NCBI RefSeq assembly: GCF_033100395.1
Contig: NZ_JAWLVJ010000014.1
Coordinates: 1-64,000, forward strand
Direction of reading: 5' to 3'
Length of the DNA stretch: 64,000 bases
Source: Terasakiella sp033100395
GTDB taxonomy: Bacteria; Pseudomonadota; Alphaproteobacteria; Rhodospirillales; Terasakiellaceae
In this document: one piece after another, positions 8,001 through 16,556 of the stretch
How positions within the stretch are numbered: position 1 is the stretch's first letter
Layout: every line of letters begins with the position of its first letter
Translations under genes and position numbers: made by a program
Notes under the pieces: model-generated
Databases searched by the model: none
What the model was told of the DNA's origin: nothing
What the model saw: only the letters and a program-made list of their open reading frames with translations

Positions 8001-8699
8001 ATGTCAGAAATGCTTAACGTGGAAAATGTCGCCAAAAGCTTTACCTTACACACACAAGGTGCCCTGACCATTCCCGTTTTTGAAAAGATCAACTTTTCAC
8101 TGAACAGTGGGGAATGTATCGCCCTTACAGGGGTATCCGGTGCAGGGAAAAGTACGTTTATGCGCATGGTTTACGCCAATTACATTTGTTCAGAAGGCAG
8201 CATCCGCATCCGTCATAATAACGCATGGATGGATCTGGTCAGCGCGACACCCCATCAGGTGATTGACGTGCGCAAACGCACCCTTGGCTATGTCAGCCAA
8301 TTCTTACGCGTGATCCCGCGTGTCCCCACACTGGATATCGTTGCAGAACCTTTAATCGCAACGGGGGTTGCCAAGGAAACAGCGCTTGAAAAAGCCAGAA
8401 CATTGCTTACCCGCCTGCGTATCCCGCAACATCTCTGGAACCTTTCCCCTCTGACTTTTTCAGGTGGGGAGCAGCAACGGGTAAATATCGCGCGTGGCTT
8501 TGTTGTGGATTATCCCATCATGCTGCTGGATGAACCCACAGCCTCTCTTGATGCAGAAAATCGCCGCACCGTCCTTGATCTGATCGAAGAAGCCAAAGGG
8601 CGCGGGTGCGCTGTGCTTGGTATCTTCCACGATCAGGATGCACGCGATGCGGTGTGCACAGATACTTTTGACGTTACCCAATATCAGGTTTCCAAATGA
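8001..8699 (+). CDS. phnL: ABC-type ATPase PhnL of the C-P lyase complex
   Basis: Second ABC ATPase of the pathway, needed with PhnGHI for ribosyl phosphonate triphosphate formation and able to bind on PhnK in the core complex. The ATG at 8001 (MSEMLNVENVAKSF) gives 232 residues, close to the 226 of E. coli; the upstream extension of the frame overlaps phnK. Walker A is GVSGAGKST, signature FSGGEQQRVNIARGF, Walker B IMLLDEPTASLD, switch region GIFHDQD. The stop overlaps the phnM start. Confidence 0.95.
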   Translation: MSEMLNVENVAKSFTLHTQGALTIPVFEKINFSLNSGECIALTGVSGAGKSTFMRMVYANYICSEGSIRIRHNNAWMDLVSATPHQVIDVRKRTLGYVSQFLRVIPRVPTLDIVAEPLIATGVAKETALEKARTLLTRLRIPQHLWNLSPLTFSGGEQQRVNIARGFVVDYPIMLLDEPTASLDAENRRTVLDLIEEAKGRGCAVLGIFHDQDARDAVCTDTFDVTQYQVSK

Positions 8700-9841
8700 T
8701 GAACGAACAGATTTTCACCAATGCCAAAATCGTAATGGCAAACGAAGTTGTCGAAGGCACCCTTACCCTTCGTGACGACAAGATTTACGATGTTTCCCCG
8801 GGCAATTCCTCTTTGCCTGTTGCCATTGACATGGGCAATGACCTGTTAATGCCGGGGCTGGTTGAACTGCATACAGACAACCTTGAAAAACACATGACGC
8901 CGCGCCCAAAAACAGAATGGCCGTCACTGGCCGCCATCGTTGCCCATGACAATCAAATCGCCAGCGCGGGCATCACAACCGTATTTGATGCCATCGCTGT
9001 TGGCGATGTAAAAGACGGCAGTGCGCGTATTACCCGCCTGCAGGAAATGGTTAATGGCCTTGCCCATACCAAAAAAGAAAATCTGCTGCGTGCAGATCAC
9101 CTGATCCACCTGCGCTGCGAAGTCAGTTATTCTGCTATGCAGGAATCGCTGGACCAGTTGTGCGACAATGAACTGGTTAAAATGTTTTCCGTGATGGATC
9201 ACACACCGGGTCAACGCCAGTTTGTCTCCCTGGAAGCTTACTACATTTATTATCAGGGCAAATACGGCCTTAGCGATGCAGAAATGGAAACATTCATCGC
9301 CCAGCGTCGCAAGGATCAGGAACTTTTCAGTGCGAAAAACCGCAAACATGTGGTGGAAACAGCGCACCGTCGCAATCTTGCGCTCGCCAGTCACGATGAT
9401 GCCACCAAGGAACATGTGGCCGAGGCTGTCAGCGACAAAATGACCGTTGCAGAATTCCCAACCACGGTGGAAGCCGCCAAGGAATCCCATGAAAATGGTT
9501 TGGCCGTCATGATGGGTGGACCCAACATGGTCCGTGGTGGGTCACATTCCGGCAATGTTGCCGCAGGTGATCTGGCCAGGGAAGGCTACCTGGACATTAT
9601 CTCCAGCGACTATGTGCCCCACAGCCTGCTGCATGCCTCCATGTTGTTGTTTGAAGATTTCGACGGATATGATCTGCCCAAGGCCATCCGCACCGTCACC
9701 AAGACGCCTGCTGATAGTGTTGGCCTTACAGATCGCGGTGAAATTGCACCGGGCAAACGCGCCGATCTTATCCATGTTCATCACTCTCACCACCACCCGG
9801 TGATCCGTGGTGTGTGGCGTGAAGGAAGAAGGGTTTCCTGA
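8696..9841 (+). CDS. phnM: alpha-D-ribose 1-methylphosphonate 5-triphosphate diphosphatase PhnM
   Basis: Amidohydrolase-superfamily enzyme that removes pyrophosphate from the triphosphate intermediate to give the 5-phosphate used by PhnJ. It has 381 residues (378 in E. coli), with the metal motif LMPGLVELHTDNLEKH near 60, later histidines in ALASHDDAT and the SDYVPHSLLHA segment near 308. The C-terminal GEIAPGKRADLIHVH is typical of amidohydrolases. Two tandem ATGs open the gene at 8696 and overlap the phnL stop. Confidence 0.95.
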   Translation: MMNEQIFTNAKIVMANEVVEGTLTLRDDKIYDVSPGNSSLPVAIDMGNDLLMPGLVELHTDNLEKHMTPRPKTEWPSLAAIVAHDNQIASAGITTVFDAIAVGDVKDGSARITRLQEMVNGLAHTKKENLLRADHLIHLRCEVSYSAMQESLDQLCDNELVKMFSVMDHTPGQRQFVSLEAYYIYYQGKYGLSDAEMETFIAQRRKDQELFSAKNRKHVVETAHRRNLALASHDDATKEHVAEAVSDKMTVAEFPTTVEAAKESHENGLAVMMGGPNMVRGGSHSGNVAAGDLAREGYLDIISSDYVPHSLLHASMLLFEDFDGYDLPKAIRTVTKTPADSVGLTDRGEIAPGKRADLIHVHHSHHHPVIRGVWREGRRVS

Positions 9842-9842
9842 T

Positions 9843-10409
9843 ATGACTGGTCGTCTGTTTCTTGTTGTAGGCCCAAGCGGGGCAGGTAAAGACACTTTGC
9901 TGGATGCGGCAAAAGAACATTTTGCGGGTAGCGAAGATGTCTATTTCCCACAACGCTATATCACCCGCAACGAAAATGCAGGCGGCGAAGACCACATTGC
10001 TGTAGATGAATATAAGTTCGAACTGTTGCGTCTACAGGCCCAATTTGCCTTTTACTGGGGGGCCCATGATCTGAAATATGGTGTCCCCCACACCATCGAT
10101 GATTATCTGAACCGTGGCACCAATGTTGTGGTCAATGTCTCGCGCGGCGTGATTGAATTTGTGCGTGAACATTATGATGATGTCACGGTCATTTCCATCA
10201 AGGTATCCCCAGATGAACTGGAACTTCGCCTGCGCGCACGGGGCCGTGAAAATGATGACGATATCGCCCAGCGCCTGGAACGTGCCCGGGCCTTTAATGT
10301 GGTCGGCCCTTACGTGGTGGAAATCGATAACAGCGCCAATCTGGAACAATCCGTTAAAGCCTTTATCGCAACGATTTCCACTCCCAATGATTTTGAAAGA
10401 TCAGCTTAA
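9843..10409 (+). CDS. phnN: ribose 1,5-bisphosphate phosphokinase PhnN
   Basis: Phosphorylates ribose 1,5-bisphosphate to PRPP, returning the ribose moiety to central metabolism after C-P cleavage. The ATG at 9843, one base after the phnM stop, gives 188 residues (185 in E. coli). A P-loop GPSGAGKDTLL lies at about 9-19 and RYITRN at about 42; the fold is guanylate-kinase-like. It is the last gene of the plus-strand phn operon and ends in a four-base overlap with the convergent dehydrogenase gene, so no separate terminator fits between. Confidence 0.94.
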   Translation: MTGRLFLVVGPSGAGKDTLLDAAKEHFAGSEDVYFPQRYITRNENAGGEDHIAVDEYKFELLRLQAQFAFYWGAHDLKYGVPHTIDDYLNRGTNVVVNVSRGVIEFVREHYDDVTVISIKVSPDELELRLRARGRENDDDIAQRLERARAFNVVGPYVVEIDNSANLEQSVKAFIATISTPNDFERSA

Positions 10410-11281
10410 GCATCAGTTTTATGTAATTCGCTAAGTACACTTTCATTTTTCTCCCCCAGCCCTTCTTCAATCGCTTTTTGAAAGGCACTTGAGGCTTGCT
10501 GGAACATGCCTGCATCCACCCCGGCATTTTGGGACATATTCACCCCATAGCCCAGATCTTTTGCCCGCCATTTGGCTGCAAATGCAACCTCATCATGATC
10601 ATCAGATGCCATCATGGGCGCATTGTAGCCAACCACACGGCTGGCGACAGAGCCTGCGCATAAAGCGTCGGTGACCTGATCCAGGTTCAGCCCGATGGTT
10701 TTGGCAACAGACATGGCTTCGGCCAATGCCGCGACCTGAACAGCGCCCAAGGAATTAACAATCAGCTTATAGGCCGTGCCACAACCAACAGGGCCAAAAT
10801 GGAAGATTTTTTTGGCATAGGCCTGCAAGATGGGTTCTGCTTTTTTCAGGGTGTCATTCGCCCCACCGACAAGCAAACCCAACTGCCCGCTTTCTGCACC
10901 TGGAGGACCACCCGTGACCGGACAGTCCAAAAAACCCAGACCTTGTGCGCTACATTTTTCACCCAAGATCTGCACCCACTCATGGGAAACCGTTGTGCTT
11001 TCAATAGCAATCGCACCGGGTGCGGGGTTGCCGGACAGAATACCATCCTCCCCCAACCAGACTTCCTGAGACGCCGCATCATCGCCAAGGATGGTGATCA
11101 TCACCTCTGCGCCTTCAACGCATGCAGCCGGGCTTTGTGCCAGACGAGCCCCGTGCTTAATCAGCGCCTTTGCTTTGGATGCGGTGCGGTTCCAGACCGT
11201 AACATCATAACCTGCACGCAGCATATTTGCCGCCATGCCCTGGCCCATCAGGCCCAATCCTAAAAAAGCGATTTTTGACAT
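10406..11281 (-). CDS. NAD(P)-dependent beta-hydroxyacid dehydrogenase (3-hydroxyisobutyrate dehydrogenase family)
   Basis: A 291-residue soluble oxidoreductase of the family that includes 3-hydroxyisobutyrate dehydrogenase, tartronate semialdehyde reductase and glyoxylate/succinic semialdehyde reductase. The N-terminal Rossmann motif is FLGLGLMGQGMAANML; the substrate-binding DCPVTGGPPGAESGQL (about 119-134) and the catalytic lysine in GTAYKLIVNSLG (about 172) are present. It is the last gene of the opposite-strand phn group, 30 bases beyond the EEP gene. Substrate cannot be told from sequence. A link to aldehydes or hydroxyacids from phosphonate side chains is possible but is only inference from position. 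Confidence 0.85.
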   Translation of the reverse strand: MSKIAFLGLGLMGQGMAANMLRAGYDVTVWNRTASKAKALIKHGARLAQSPAACVEGAEVMITILGDDAASQEVWLGEDGILSGNPAPGAIAIESTTVSHEWVQILGEKCSAQGLGFLDCPVTGGPPGAESGQLGLLVGGANDTLKKAEPILQAYAKKIFHFGPVGCGTAYKLIVNSLGAVQVAALAEAMSVAKTIGLNLDQVTDALCAGSVASRVVGYNAPMMASDDHDEVAFAAKWRAKDLGYGVNMSQNAGVDAGMFQQASSAFQKAIEEGLGEKNESVLSELHKTDA

Positions 11282-11310
11282 CGGTTTTCCTTATTGTTTT
11301 TCATATCTTA

Positions 11311-12090
11311 TCAAAATCTGATTTCTGTGAACAAAGCTTTATGATCACTGGGGAAATACCCCGACACAGGGTCTTCATGATCCATTTCCAGGCGGGCATT
11401 TATGCCACTGACATCCAGCGGGACCCGCAGGAAGATATGATCGATCAATCCGTTTGACGTCCCAAGCCCGTCTGTATCATTCAGACTACTGTCGTTTGGA
11501 CTGACAAAGAAGTCAGAGGCATCAACAAAGCCTTCTTTTCTCTTCAGATCATTCAGAATTTGATGCCCCTTTGCCAAATTCATATCGCCCCCCAGGACAC
11601 AGAAGTGTCGATCAAAACTGCTATACTTGATCTGGCTGATCAGTTTGGCAAGCTGTCGTTTACGCAGGCCGTCTTCATTTTCCAGATGGCTTAAATGGAT
11701 ATTGGCGACCAGCCCCCTTAGCCCATCAATATCAATGGTGACCATTTGCGCGACCCGTTCACCATCACGACTATCCTGCGGCAAAGGAACGGTTGTATTT
11801 TCCAGAATTTTCCCACGGCACAAAACCGCAAGGCCGGAATGGCACAGGACAGAGCGTCCGGCGTGGACCCGTTTCTTTTTCCGTGCTGGCAGAAAAGCAC
11901 ATTCCATATTGAAGATTTTTGCCAATTCACGCGCCACATTAAAACCGTTCGGCAGGCCATTGAAAACTTCCTGCAGCAAAATCACATCCGGGTTCAGCGT
12001 CTTCAACCCATCGGCCATCAAGGCAAAACGTTTAGGCAGGTTCCCCTGACAATTCCAGGTATTCAAACTGGCTATTTTCAAGCTTTTCAT
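11311..12090 (-). CDS. endonuclease/exonuclease/phosphatase (EEP) family protein
   Basis: A 259-residue metal-dependent phosphoesterase without signal sequence. EEP hallmarks are ASLNTWNCQG near the N terminus (metal Asn), DVILLQEVFNG (metal Glu, about 35-45), LVANIHLSH (catalytic His), LGGDMNLA (Asp/Asn pair) and the terminal SDHKAL (His). It sits 11 bases downstream of the 2H phosphoesterase-like gene, so it is probably cotranscribed with the phn group. A role in hydrolysing a phosphate ester of the pathway is possible; generic nuclease or lipid phosphatase functions cannot be excluded. Confidence 0.8.
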   Translation of the reverse strand: MKSLKIASLNTWNCQGNLPKRFALMADGLKTLNPDVILLQEVFNGLPNGFNVARELAKIFNMECAFLPARKKKRVHAGRSVLCHSGLAVLCRGKILENTTVPLPQDSRDGERVAQMVTIDIDGLRGLVANIHLSHLENEDGLRKRQLAKLISQIKYSSFDRHFCVLGGDMNLAKGHQILNDLKRKEGFVDASDFFVSPNDSSLNDTDGLGTSNGLIDHIFLRVPLDVSGINARLEMDHEDPVSGYFPSDHKALFTEIRF

Positions 12091-12101
12091 GGGAGAATTC
12101 C

Positions 12102-12797
12102 CTAACAGCTGTAACGTTTGACCAAATGAAAAGACTGCCCATTCCCCGGATCACCAAACAGGCAAATCTCCTTAATCTCCAGCGGAGACGTCAGGATATG
12201 GGGCATCACCCCGTGCAGTTGTTTACGAACAGAAGAAAGTTCGGCTTCTTCCAGTTGATCCGTCAGGGTCAGGTGGAAACGAAATTCATCCATGACGTAT
12301 GGATAGCCCCATTGCTGCAACAATTCTTCCTGACGGGCTGTCAGATTGGCTTTTCTGCGTTTAACGAGCTCAGCCTCTGTCGGTGCTGCCCGAAAATCAT
12401 CCAGTTCCATGACACAGTTCCCTGCAAAACGCGCCAAGGCCTTGTTGCAATTTGTCGGAACCAGCGCAAGAAACCGCCCGATCTGCTTTAACTGCAAGGG
12501 ACCACAGACAATAAAAGACAAGCTCTTTGCCAGATCACTGATGGCGCTGTCCAACTGTGCAATTGTCTTGCCCTCTTTCAATCTGAAAGGCGGCTTTAAG
12601 GTCCCATGAAAACCATAACGTGATGGCGCAGTCGTTATGCGTGCAATATCATCTGCCGAAATTCCTTTCAGAACGGGACGATCAACTTCCCGCTGGTTTT
12701 CAGCATCCCAACCCAGCCAGCTGTTACCAAAGTCAGCTAAGGCAGCCCCCTTTGGTGGGGCATAATATAGCGCGAAACGTTCGTATTCCATCTTCAA
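12102..12797 (-). CDS. DUF1045 phosphonate-locus protein, 2H phosphoesterase-like
   Basis: 231 residues, of the family found in alphaproteobacterial phn operons (putative phosphonate metabolism protein, DUF1045). Two His-x-Thr motifs typical of the 2H phosphoesterase fold are visible: FHGT at 63-66 and FHLT at 174-177, each flanked by hydrophobic strands. 2H enzymes open cyclic phosphates, including ADP-ribose 1'',2''-cyclic phosphate. PhnJ produces a ribose 1,2-cyclic phosphate and no PhnP, the enzyme that opens it in E. coli, is encoded here. I infer this protein may take that step. It starts two bases after the acetyltransferase stop. Confidence 0.85.
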   Translation of the reverse strand: MKMEYERFALYYAPPKGAALADFGNSWLGWDAENQREVDRPVLKGISADDIARITTAPSRYGFHGTLKPPFRLKEGKTIAQLDSAISDLAKSLSFIVCGPLQLKQIGRFLALVPTNCNKALARFAGNCVMELDDFRAAPTEAELVKRRKANLTARQEELLQQWGYPYVMDEFRFHLTLTDQLEEAELSSVRKQLHGVMPHILTSPLEIKEICLFGDPGNGQSFHLVKRYSC

Positions 12798-12799
12798 CC

Positions 12800-13450
12800 C
12801 TATAGTCCCAGATCGTATTTCTTACAGAAAGATAGCCCATCCAATGTACGGAAATCTTCCATTCTTTCCGATAATTCTTCGTGGGACCAATCCCACCAGG
12901 CAACCCGTATCAAGGCATCCTGAACATCCTGATCAAAACGCGCACGCAACGGCTTGGACGGAATGCCTGTCACGATGGTATATGGCGCAACATCCTTGGT
13001 CACCACAGCACCGGACCCAATAACAGCACCGGTCCCGATGGTAACACCACCTTGAACAACCGCGCCATGACCAATCCAGACATCATGCCCGATGGTCAGG
13101 TGACGTTCGCGGCGCCAGTCAAAGAAAGCAGGGTCGTCTTCGCCCATGTTATAGGCAGCACTGCGATACTGGAAATGATGCATGCTGGGGCGATCCATCG
13201 GATGTTGCCCCGGATTCAGACGGGTATGGGCAGCAACATTTACGAATTTTCCCATGGTGGTATAGATAATCTCGCTGTCATTCACCACATAGGAATAATC
13301 CCCCAATGTGCTTTCGATGATTTTTGTGCGCTCCCCGATTTCCGTCCATTTACCAAGATCACAATCTTTGACCAGGGCTGTACTGTCGATTGTTGGGGCT
13401 TCGCTTAACTGCTTCATCACCACTTTTTCAATGTCTGATCCGTCTTTCAT
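12800..13450 (-). CDS. phosphonate-locus hexapeptide-repeat acetyltransferase
   Basis: 216 residues with a left-handed beta-helix domain: repeating hydrophobic-x-x-x-x-x turns such as LTIGHDVWIGHGAVVQGGVT and TGAVIGSGAVVTKDV, then the AGIPSKPLR-like exit TGIPSKPLR. It matches the xenobiotic/chloramphenicol acetyltransferase-like family that recurs in phn operons. The PhnO acetyltransferase of E. coli acts on aminoalkylphosphonates but has a different (GNAT) fold, so a similar role is only an analogy. It overlaps the phnE stop by one base (13450). Confidence 0.85.
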   Translation of the reverse strand: MKDGSDIEKVVMKQLSEAPTIDSTALVKDCDLGKWTEIGERTKIIESTLGDYSYVVNDSEIIYTTMGKFVNVAAHTRLNPGQHPMDRPSMHHFQYRSAAYNMGEDDPAFFDWRRERHLTIGHDVWIGHGAVVQGGVTIGTGAVIGSGAVVTKDVAPYTIVTGIPSKPLRARFDQDVQDALIRVAWWDWSHEELSERMEDFRTLDGLSFCKKYDLGL

Positions 13451-14256
13451 CAGGTCACCATTTTACGCAGACGCTGGGACAGAACATCAAGGAGGCTGAC
13501 CGAGATAATGATCAGGATCATCACCGCAGCAGTTTCTGCATAATAAAACCCACGGATATTTTCCCACAGGACCATCCCGATCCCGCCAGCACCCACAATC
13601 CCCAAAACAGTCGCAGAACGCACGTTGGATTCAAAACGATAAAGTGAATAGGAAATCCAAAGCGGCAATACTTGTGGGATCACGCCATAAATCACTTCCT
13701 GCAAAGCCGTTGCCCCGGTTGCGCGAATACCTTCCACCGGACGAGGATCAATGGCTTCGACCGCTTCTGAAAACAGTTTTGCAAGAACACCCGTTGTATG
13801 GATCCAAAGGGCCAAGACACCAGCAAAAGGGCCAAGGCCAACGGCGACAACAAACAGCATGGCAAAAACCATTTCATTGATGGCACGCGCGGCATCCATC
13901 AGACGACGCACGGGCTGATAGACCCACCACGGCACAATGTTTTCAGAAGACAGAATGCCGAAAGGAATAGAACAAACGATGCTCAGCGCCGTACCCCAGA
14001 TCGCGATCTGAACCGTAATCCAGATTTCCCCCATATACATCTTCCATTGCGACATGTCAGGTGGGAAGAAGCCGGAGGCAAACTGGCTCATATTCTCCGC
14101 ATTTTCGATCAAGGCCAGAGGGCGCATGTCCGCCCCTTCCCAGGAAGCTGCCAAAAGGCAGAAAACAATGGCCCACATCAAAATGTTGGACACAGATCGT
14201 TTCATATCCGTTGCGGGGACTGCAGCAGCATGCGGCGTGTGTGTTGCGCTATTCAT
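13450..14256 (-). CDS. phnE: phosphonate ABC transporter permease PhnE
   Basis: 268-residue inner-membrane permease. After a short polar N terminus there is a TM segment (NILMWAIVFCLLAASW), a periplasmic loop, and the BPD_transp_1 domain from about 75 to 262 with several hydrophobic helices. The coupling-helix region reads EAIDPRPVEGIRATGATALQ, matching the EAA loop of phosphonate permeases. Only one permease gene is seen; many organisms have one or two. It works with PhnC and PhnD. Confidence 0.93.
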   Translation of the reverse strand: MNSATHTPHAAAVPATDMKRSVSNILMWAIVFCLLAASWEGADMRPLALIENAENMSQFASGFFPPDMSQWKMYMGEIWITVQIAIWGTALSIVCSIPFGILSSENIVPWWVYQPVRRLMDAARAINEMVFAMLFVVAVGLGPFAGVLALWIHTTGVLAKLFSEAVEAIDPRPVEGIRATGATALQEVIYGVIPQVLPLWISYSLYRFESNVRSATVLGIVGAGGIGMVLWENIRGFYYAETAAVMILIIISVSLLDVLSQRLRKMVT

Positions 14257-14308
14257 CTTGAAAAATCCGAAACTATAAAAAAGGAATTAATGAATTTTGA
14301 TAAGGAAA

Positions 14309-14334
14309 ACGGCACTCCTGTAATTGGAGTGCCG
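14309..14334 (-). terminator. intercistronic hairpin between phnD and phnE
   Basis: A perfect inverted repeat with arms CGGCACTCC and GGAGTGCCG and a seven-base loop, 20 bases after the phnD stop on the minus strand and followed by TTTTCC. A hairpin directly behind a binding-protein gene usually stabilises or partly terminates the message, so that more binding protein than permease is made. Confidence 0.65.
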
Positions 14335-14353
14335 CATCCGAAAGGCGTCAGTC

Positions 14354-15370
14354 TTATTGAGCTGCAACCATGATGGCCAGGTCAGCCAGCTTCTTGTCGA
14401 TTGCTGTCAGTTTGGTCATTTTGTCTTTTTTGTCCAAACCTTCGTTCTTTTCGATTTTCAGCTTGTTTTTAAACAGGGCAAGCTGGCGAACCGGGTAAAG
14501 CTGTGTGTTGTTGCTTTCCATGAACAGGCCCTGACCGTCAGAGATACCGCCCAGAACTTTCTTGGCGTGTGCAACGTCACCGATACGGCCATAGCCCAGG
14601 AAGAAGGCCTTGATTTTGGACTTCAGTTCTTTGGACATATCTTTGCGATAAACCATTGGGTCAGACGGGATCAGTGGTGACGTCCAGATAACCTTGATGT
14701 TTTTGGCAGCATCAGGGGCTTTGATTTTGGAGCGACCGATTTGCTCGGAATTGTTAGCCGCAACATGAACTTGCTTGTGTGCAACAGACATCAGGTTTGT
14801 TTCGTGGTTAGCGTTGCGCACTGTTTTGAAGCAAGACTTTGGATCAACGTTGTTTTGCGCAAACACATAGTAAGAAGGCACCAGGAAGCCGGACGTGGAG
14901 TTTGGATCACCGATACCGAAGTTCAGGGACTTGTCACATTTGAAGACATCTTCCAGCTTGTTGATGTGCTTGTTGTCAACGTGCGTGATGATGTGAGAGT
15001 AGTAACCTTGTGAACCGTCAGCTTTGGATGTTTGTGCGAAAACTTCTCCGCCGGAACGATCAACAGCTTCGATACCGGATTTGTTACCAAACCAGGCCAA
15101 GTGAACTTTACCGAAACGCATGGCTTCGATCACACCAGCGTAATCAGGGGCGAAGAAAGCGTTCACCTTCATGCCAAGTTGTGATTCCATATCCTTCATC
15201 AACGGCAACCACTGTTCTTTCAGGTTGGAAGTCGATTCAGTCGAGATGATACCGAAGTTCAGTTCTTTCGGGTCTTCTTTCAAAGCTTTGAAAGTCATGT
15301 CTGCTTGAGCCTGACCAGCTACCATAGCTGTGACTGCGATAGCGGCAGATGCAAGAAGTTTACGAAACAT
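14354..15370 (-). CDS. phnD: phosphonate ABC transporter periplasmic binding protein PhnD
   Basis: 338 residues, the same length as E. coli PhnD. A cleavable signal sequence (MFRKLLASAAIAVTAMVAG, cleavage after QAQA) precedes a type II binding-protein fold. Family segments are LNFGIISTESTSNLKEQW, FFAPDYAGVIEAMRFGKV, VHLAWFGNKSGIEAVDR and the GDPNSTSGFLVPSYY loop that grips the phosphonate. It has an acetyl-CoA-free, purely binding role and feeds PhnE/PhnC. Confidence 0.95.
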   Translation of the reverse strand: MFRKLLASAAIAVTAMVAGQAQADMTFKALKEDPKELNFGIISTESTSNLKEQWLPLMKDMESQLGMKVNAFFAPDYAGVIEAMRFGKVHLAWFGNKSGIEAVDRSGGEVFAQTSKADGSQGYYSHIITHVDNKHINKLEDVFKCDKSLNFGIGDPNSTSGFLVPSYYVFAQNNVDPKSCFKTVRNANHETNLMSVAHKQVHVAANNSEQIGRSKIKAPDAAKNIKVIWTSPLIPSDPMVYRKDMSKELKSKIKAFFLGYGRIGDVAHAKKVLGGISDGQGLFMESNNTQLYPVRQLALFKNKLKIEKNEGLDKKDKMTKLTAIDKKLADLAIMVAAQ

Positions 15371-15433
15371 TGAGCTATACTCCTGTTAGCGTCATAGATT
15401 TTTGATAAAATGTAGAGGTAAAAATTCCGAAGA

Positions 15434-16270
15434 TCAGGCAGTTGCAAGGGCGACAGCACCTTCGGGGAAATAGTCTTTTGCAGGTTCTTCCTGCTTATCG
15501 TTGCCGTACAGTTCCAGCGTATGATCGCCGTACAGCTGCTTTAGAAATTCCGGTGTCAGTTGTTCTGATGCACCGTCAAAAACGATTTGACCATCACGCA
15601 TCGCAATGGTGCGTGGGCAGTATTGAAGGGCATAATCGACCTGATGAAGCGACACCAGCACGGTAACCTGGTCTTCCTGATTAACCCGTTGCAACGTATC
15701 CATCACTTTGCGTGAAGAGGCTGGATCAAGTGATGCAATCGGCTCATCCGCCAGAATAACTTCGGCCCCTTGTGTGATGGTGCGGGCAATGGCCGCGCGC
15801 TGCTGCTGACCACCGGATAAGGTAGAAGAACGCTGCGTGGCCAGATGATCAATCCCGACACGTTGCAAAGCTTCCATGGCACGTTGCTTTTCTTCCTGCG
15901 TGAAAAGACCAAGGGAGCCACGCCAGGATGGAATTTGCCCCAGATAACCCATCAATACGTTCGTTAAAACTGATAAGCGGTTCACCAGGTTAAACTGCTG
16001 AAAGACCACGCCGATTTGGGAACGAATTTTACGAATGCCCCGGCCCTGCTTGCCATTTTTCTGCATGGTTTGTCCGAGAACTGAAATCTCACAACATCCA
16101 CGATCCCCATAAACCAATCCGGCAATATGACGGATCAAGGTTGATTTACCTGAACCGGAGGCACCGATCAGGGCAACCATTTCGCCGGGTTCAATATTCA
16201 GGGATACACTATTCAGAGCTTTGTTTTTACCAAATGTCTTGTGCAGCTCTTTAACGTTGATTGCGGACAT
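15434..16270 (-). CDS. phnC: phosphonate ABC transporter ATP-binding protein PhnC
   Basis: 278-residue ATPase. Walker A GASGSGKSTLIRH, Q-loop VVFQQFNLVNRLSVL, signature TLSGGQQQRAAIART, Walker B VILADEPIASLD and switch histidine VSLHQVDYAL are all present, with the long insertion between Walker A and Q-loop typical of PhnC. First gene of the minus-strand phnCDE group; its control region is 16271-16556. Confidence 0.95.
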   Translation of the reverse strand: MSAINVKELHKTFGKNKALNSVSLNIEPGEMVALIGASGSGKSTLIRHIAGLVYGDRGCCEISVLGQTMQKNGKQGRGIRKIRSQIGVVFQQFNLVNRLSVLTNVLMGYLGQIPSWRGSLGLFTQEEKQRAMEALQRVGIDHLATQRSSTLSGGQQQRAAIARTITQGAEVILADEPIASLDPASSRKVMDTLQRVNQEDQVTVLVSLHQVDYALQYCPRTIAMRDGQIVFDGASEQLTPEFLKQLYGDHTLELYGNDKQEEPAKDYFPEGAVALATA

Positions 16271-16556
16271 GAAAAATACCTGTTCAATGATTTTGTCTGA
16301 CAGGTATCTTAGACGAAAGTCGAAGACTCAAAGATGATCGCAAATTGAAGGTTTTATTAATTCGAAAGGATAGTCCATAAACAAAGCTGTATGTTGTCTA
16401 GATGAATTCCACTAAGATGATAGGGGGCGCCTATTCAACTAGATAATTTCCTTATGCAATTGATAAATATACCAAAACGATTGAATAAATCCCATCAAAC
16501 CACTTTAAAGAAACTTCAATCAAATCGTATCAATATGACAAACAGGCTCTTGAAGT
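16271..16556. promoter_or_regulatory. control region of phnC
   Basis: This 286-base AT-rich gap holds the promoter of phnC (minus) and the tail of the saccharopine-dehydrogenase-like gene region. It contains TTGTCTAGATG at 16394-16404, sharing TGTCTAGAT with the phnG upstream region, and a related CAACTAGATAA at 16436-16446. Reading toward phnC, CTGTCAG lies about 40 bases before the start, half of a Pho box, with no good second half. I see no gene here. Confidence 0.5.

Noticed and set aside
7205..8699. phnK and phnL as the missing ATPases of the export system
   Set aside because: They are encoded within the C-P lyase operon, lack membrane domains and match PhnK and PhnL closely.
16271..16330. 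Pho box before phnC
   Set aside because: CTGTCAG is a good half, but the partner at the required 11-base spacing is AATCATT, a poor match. Not called as a site.
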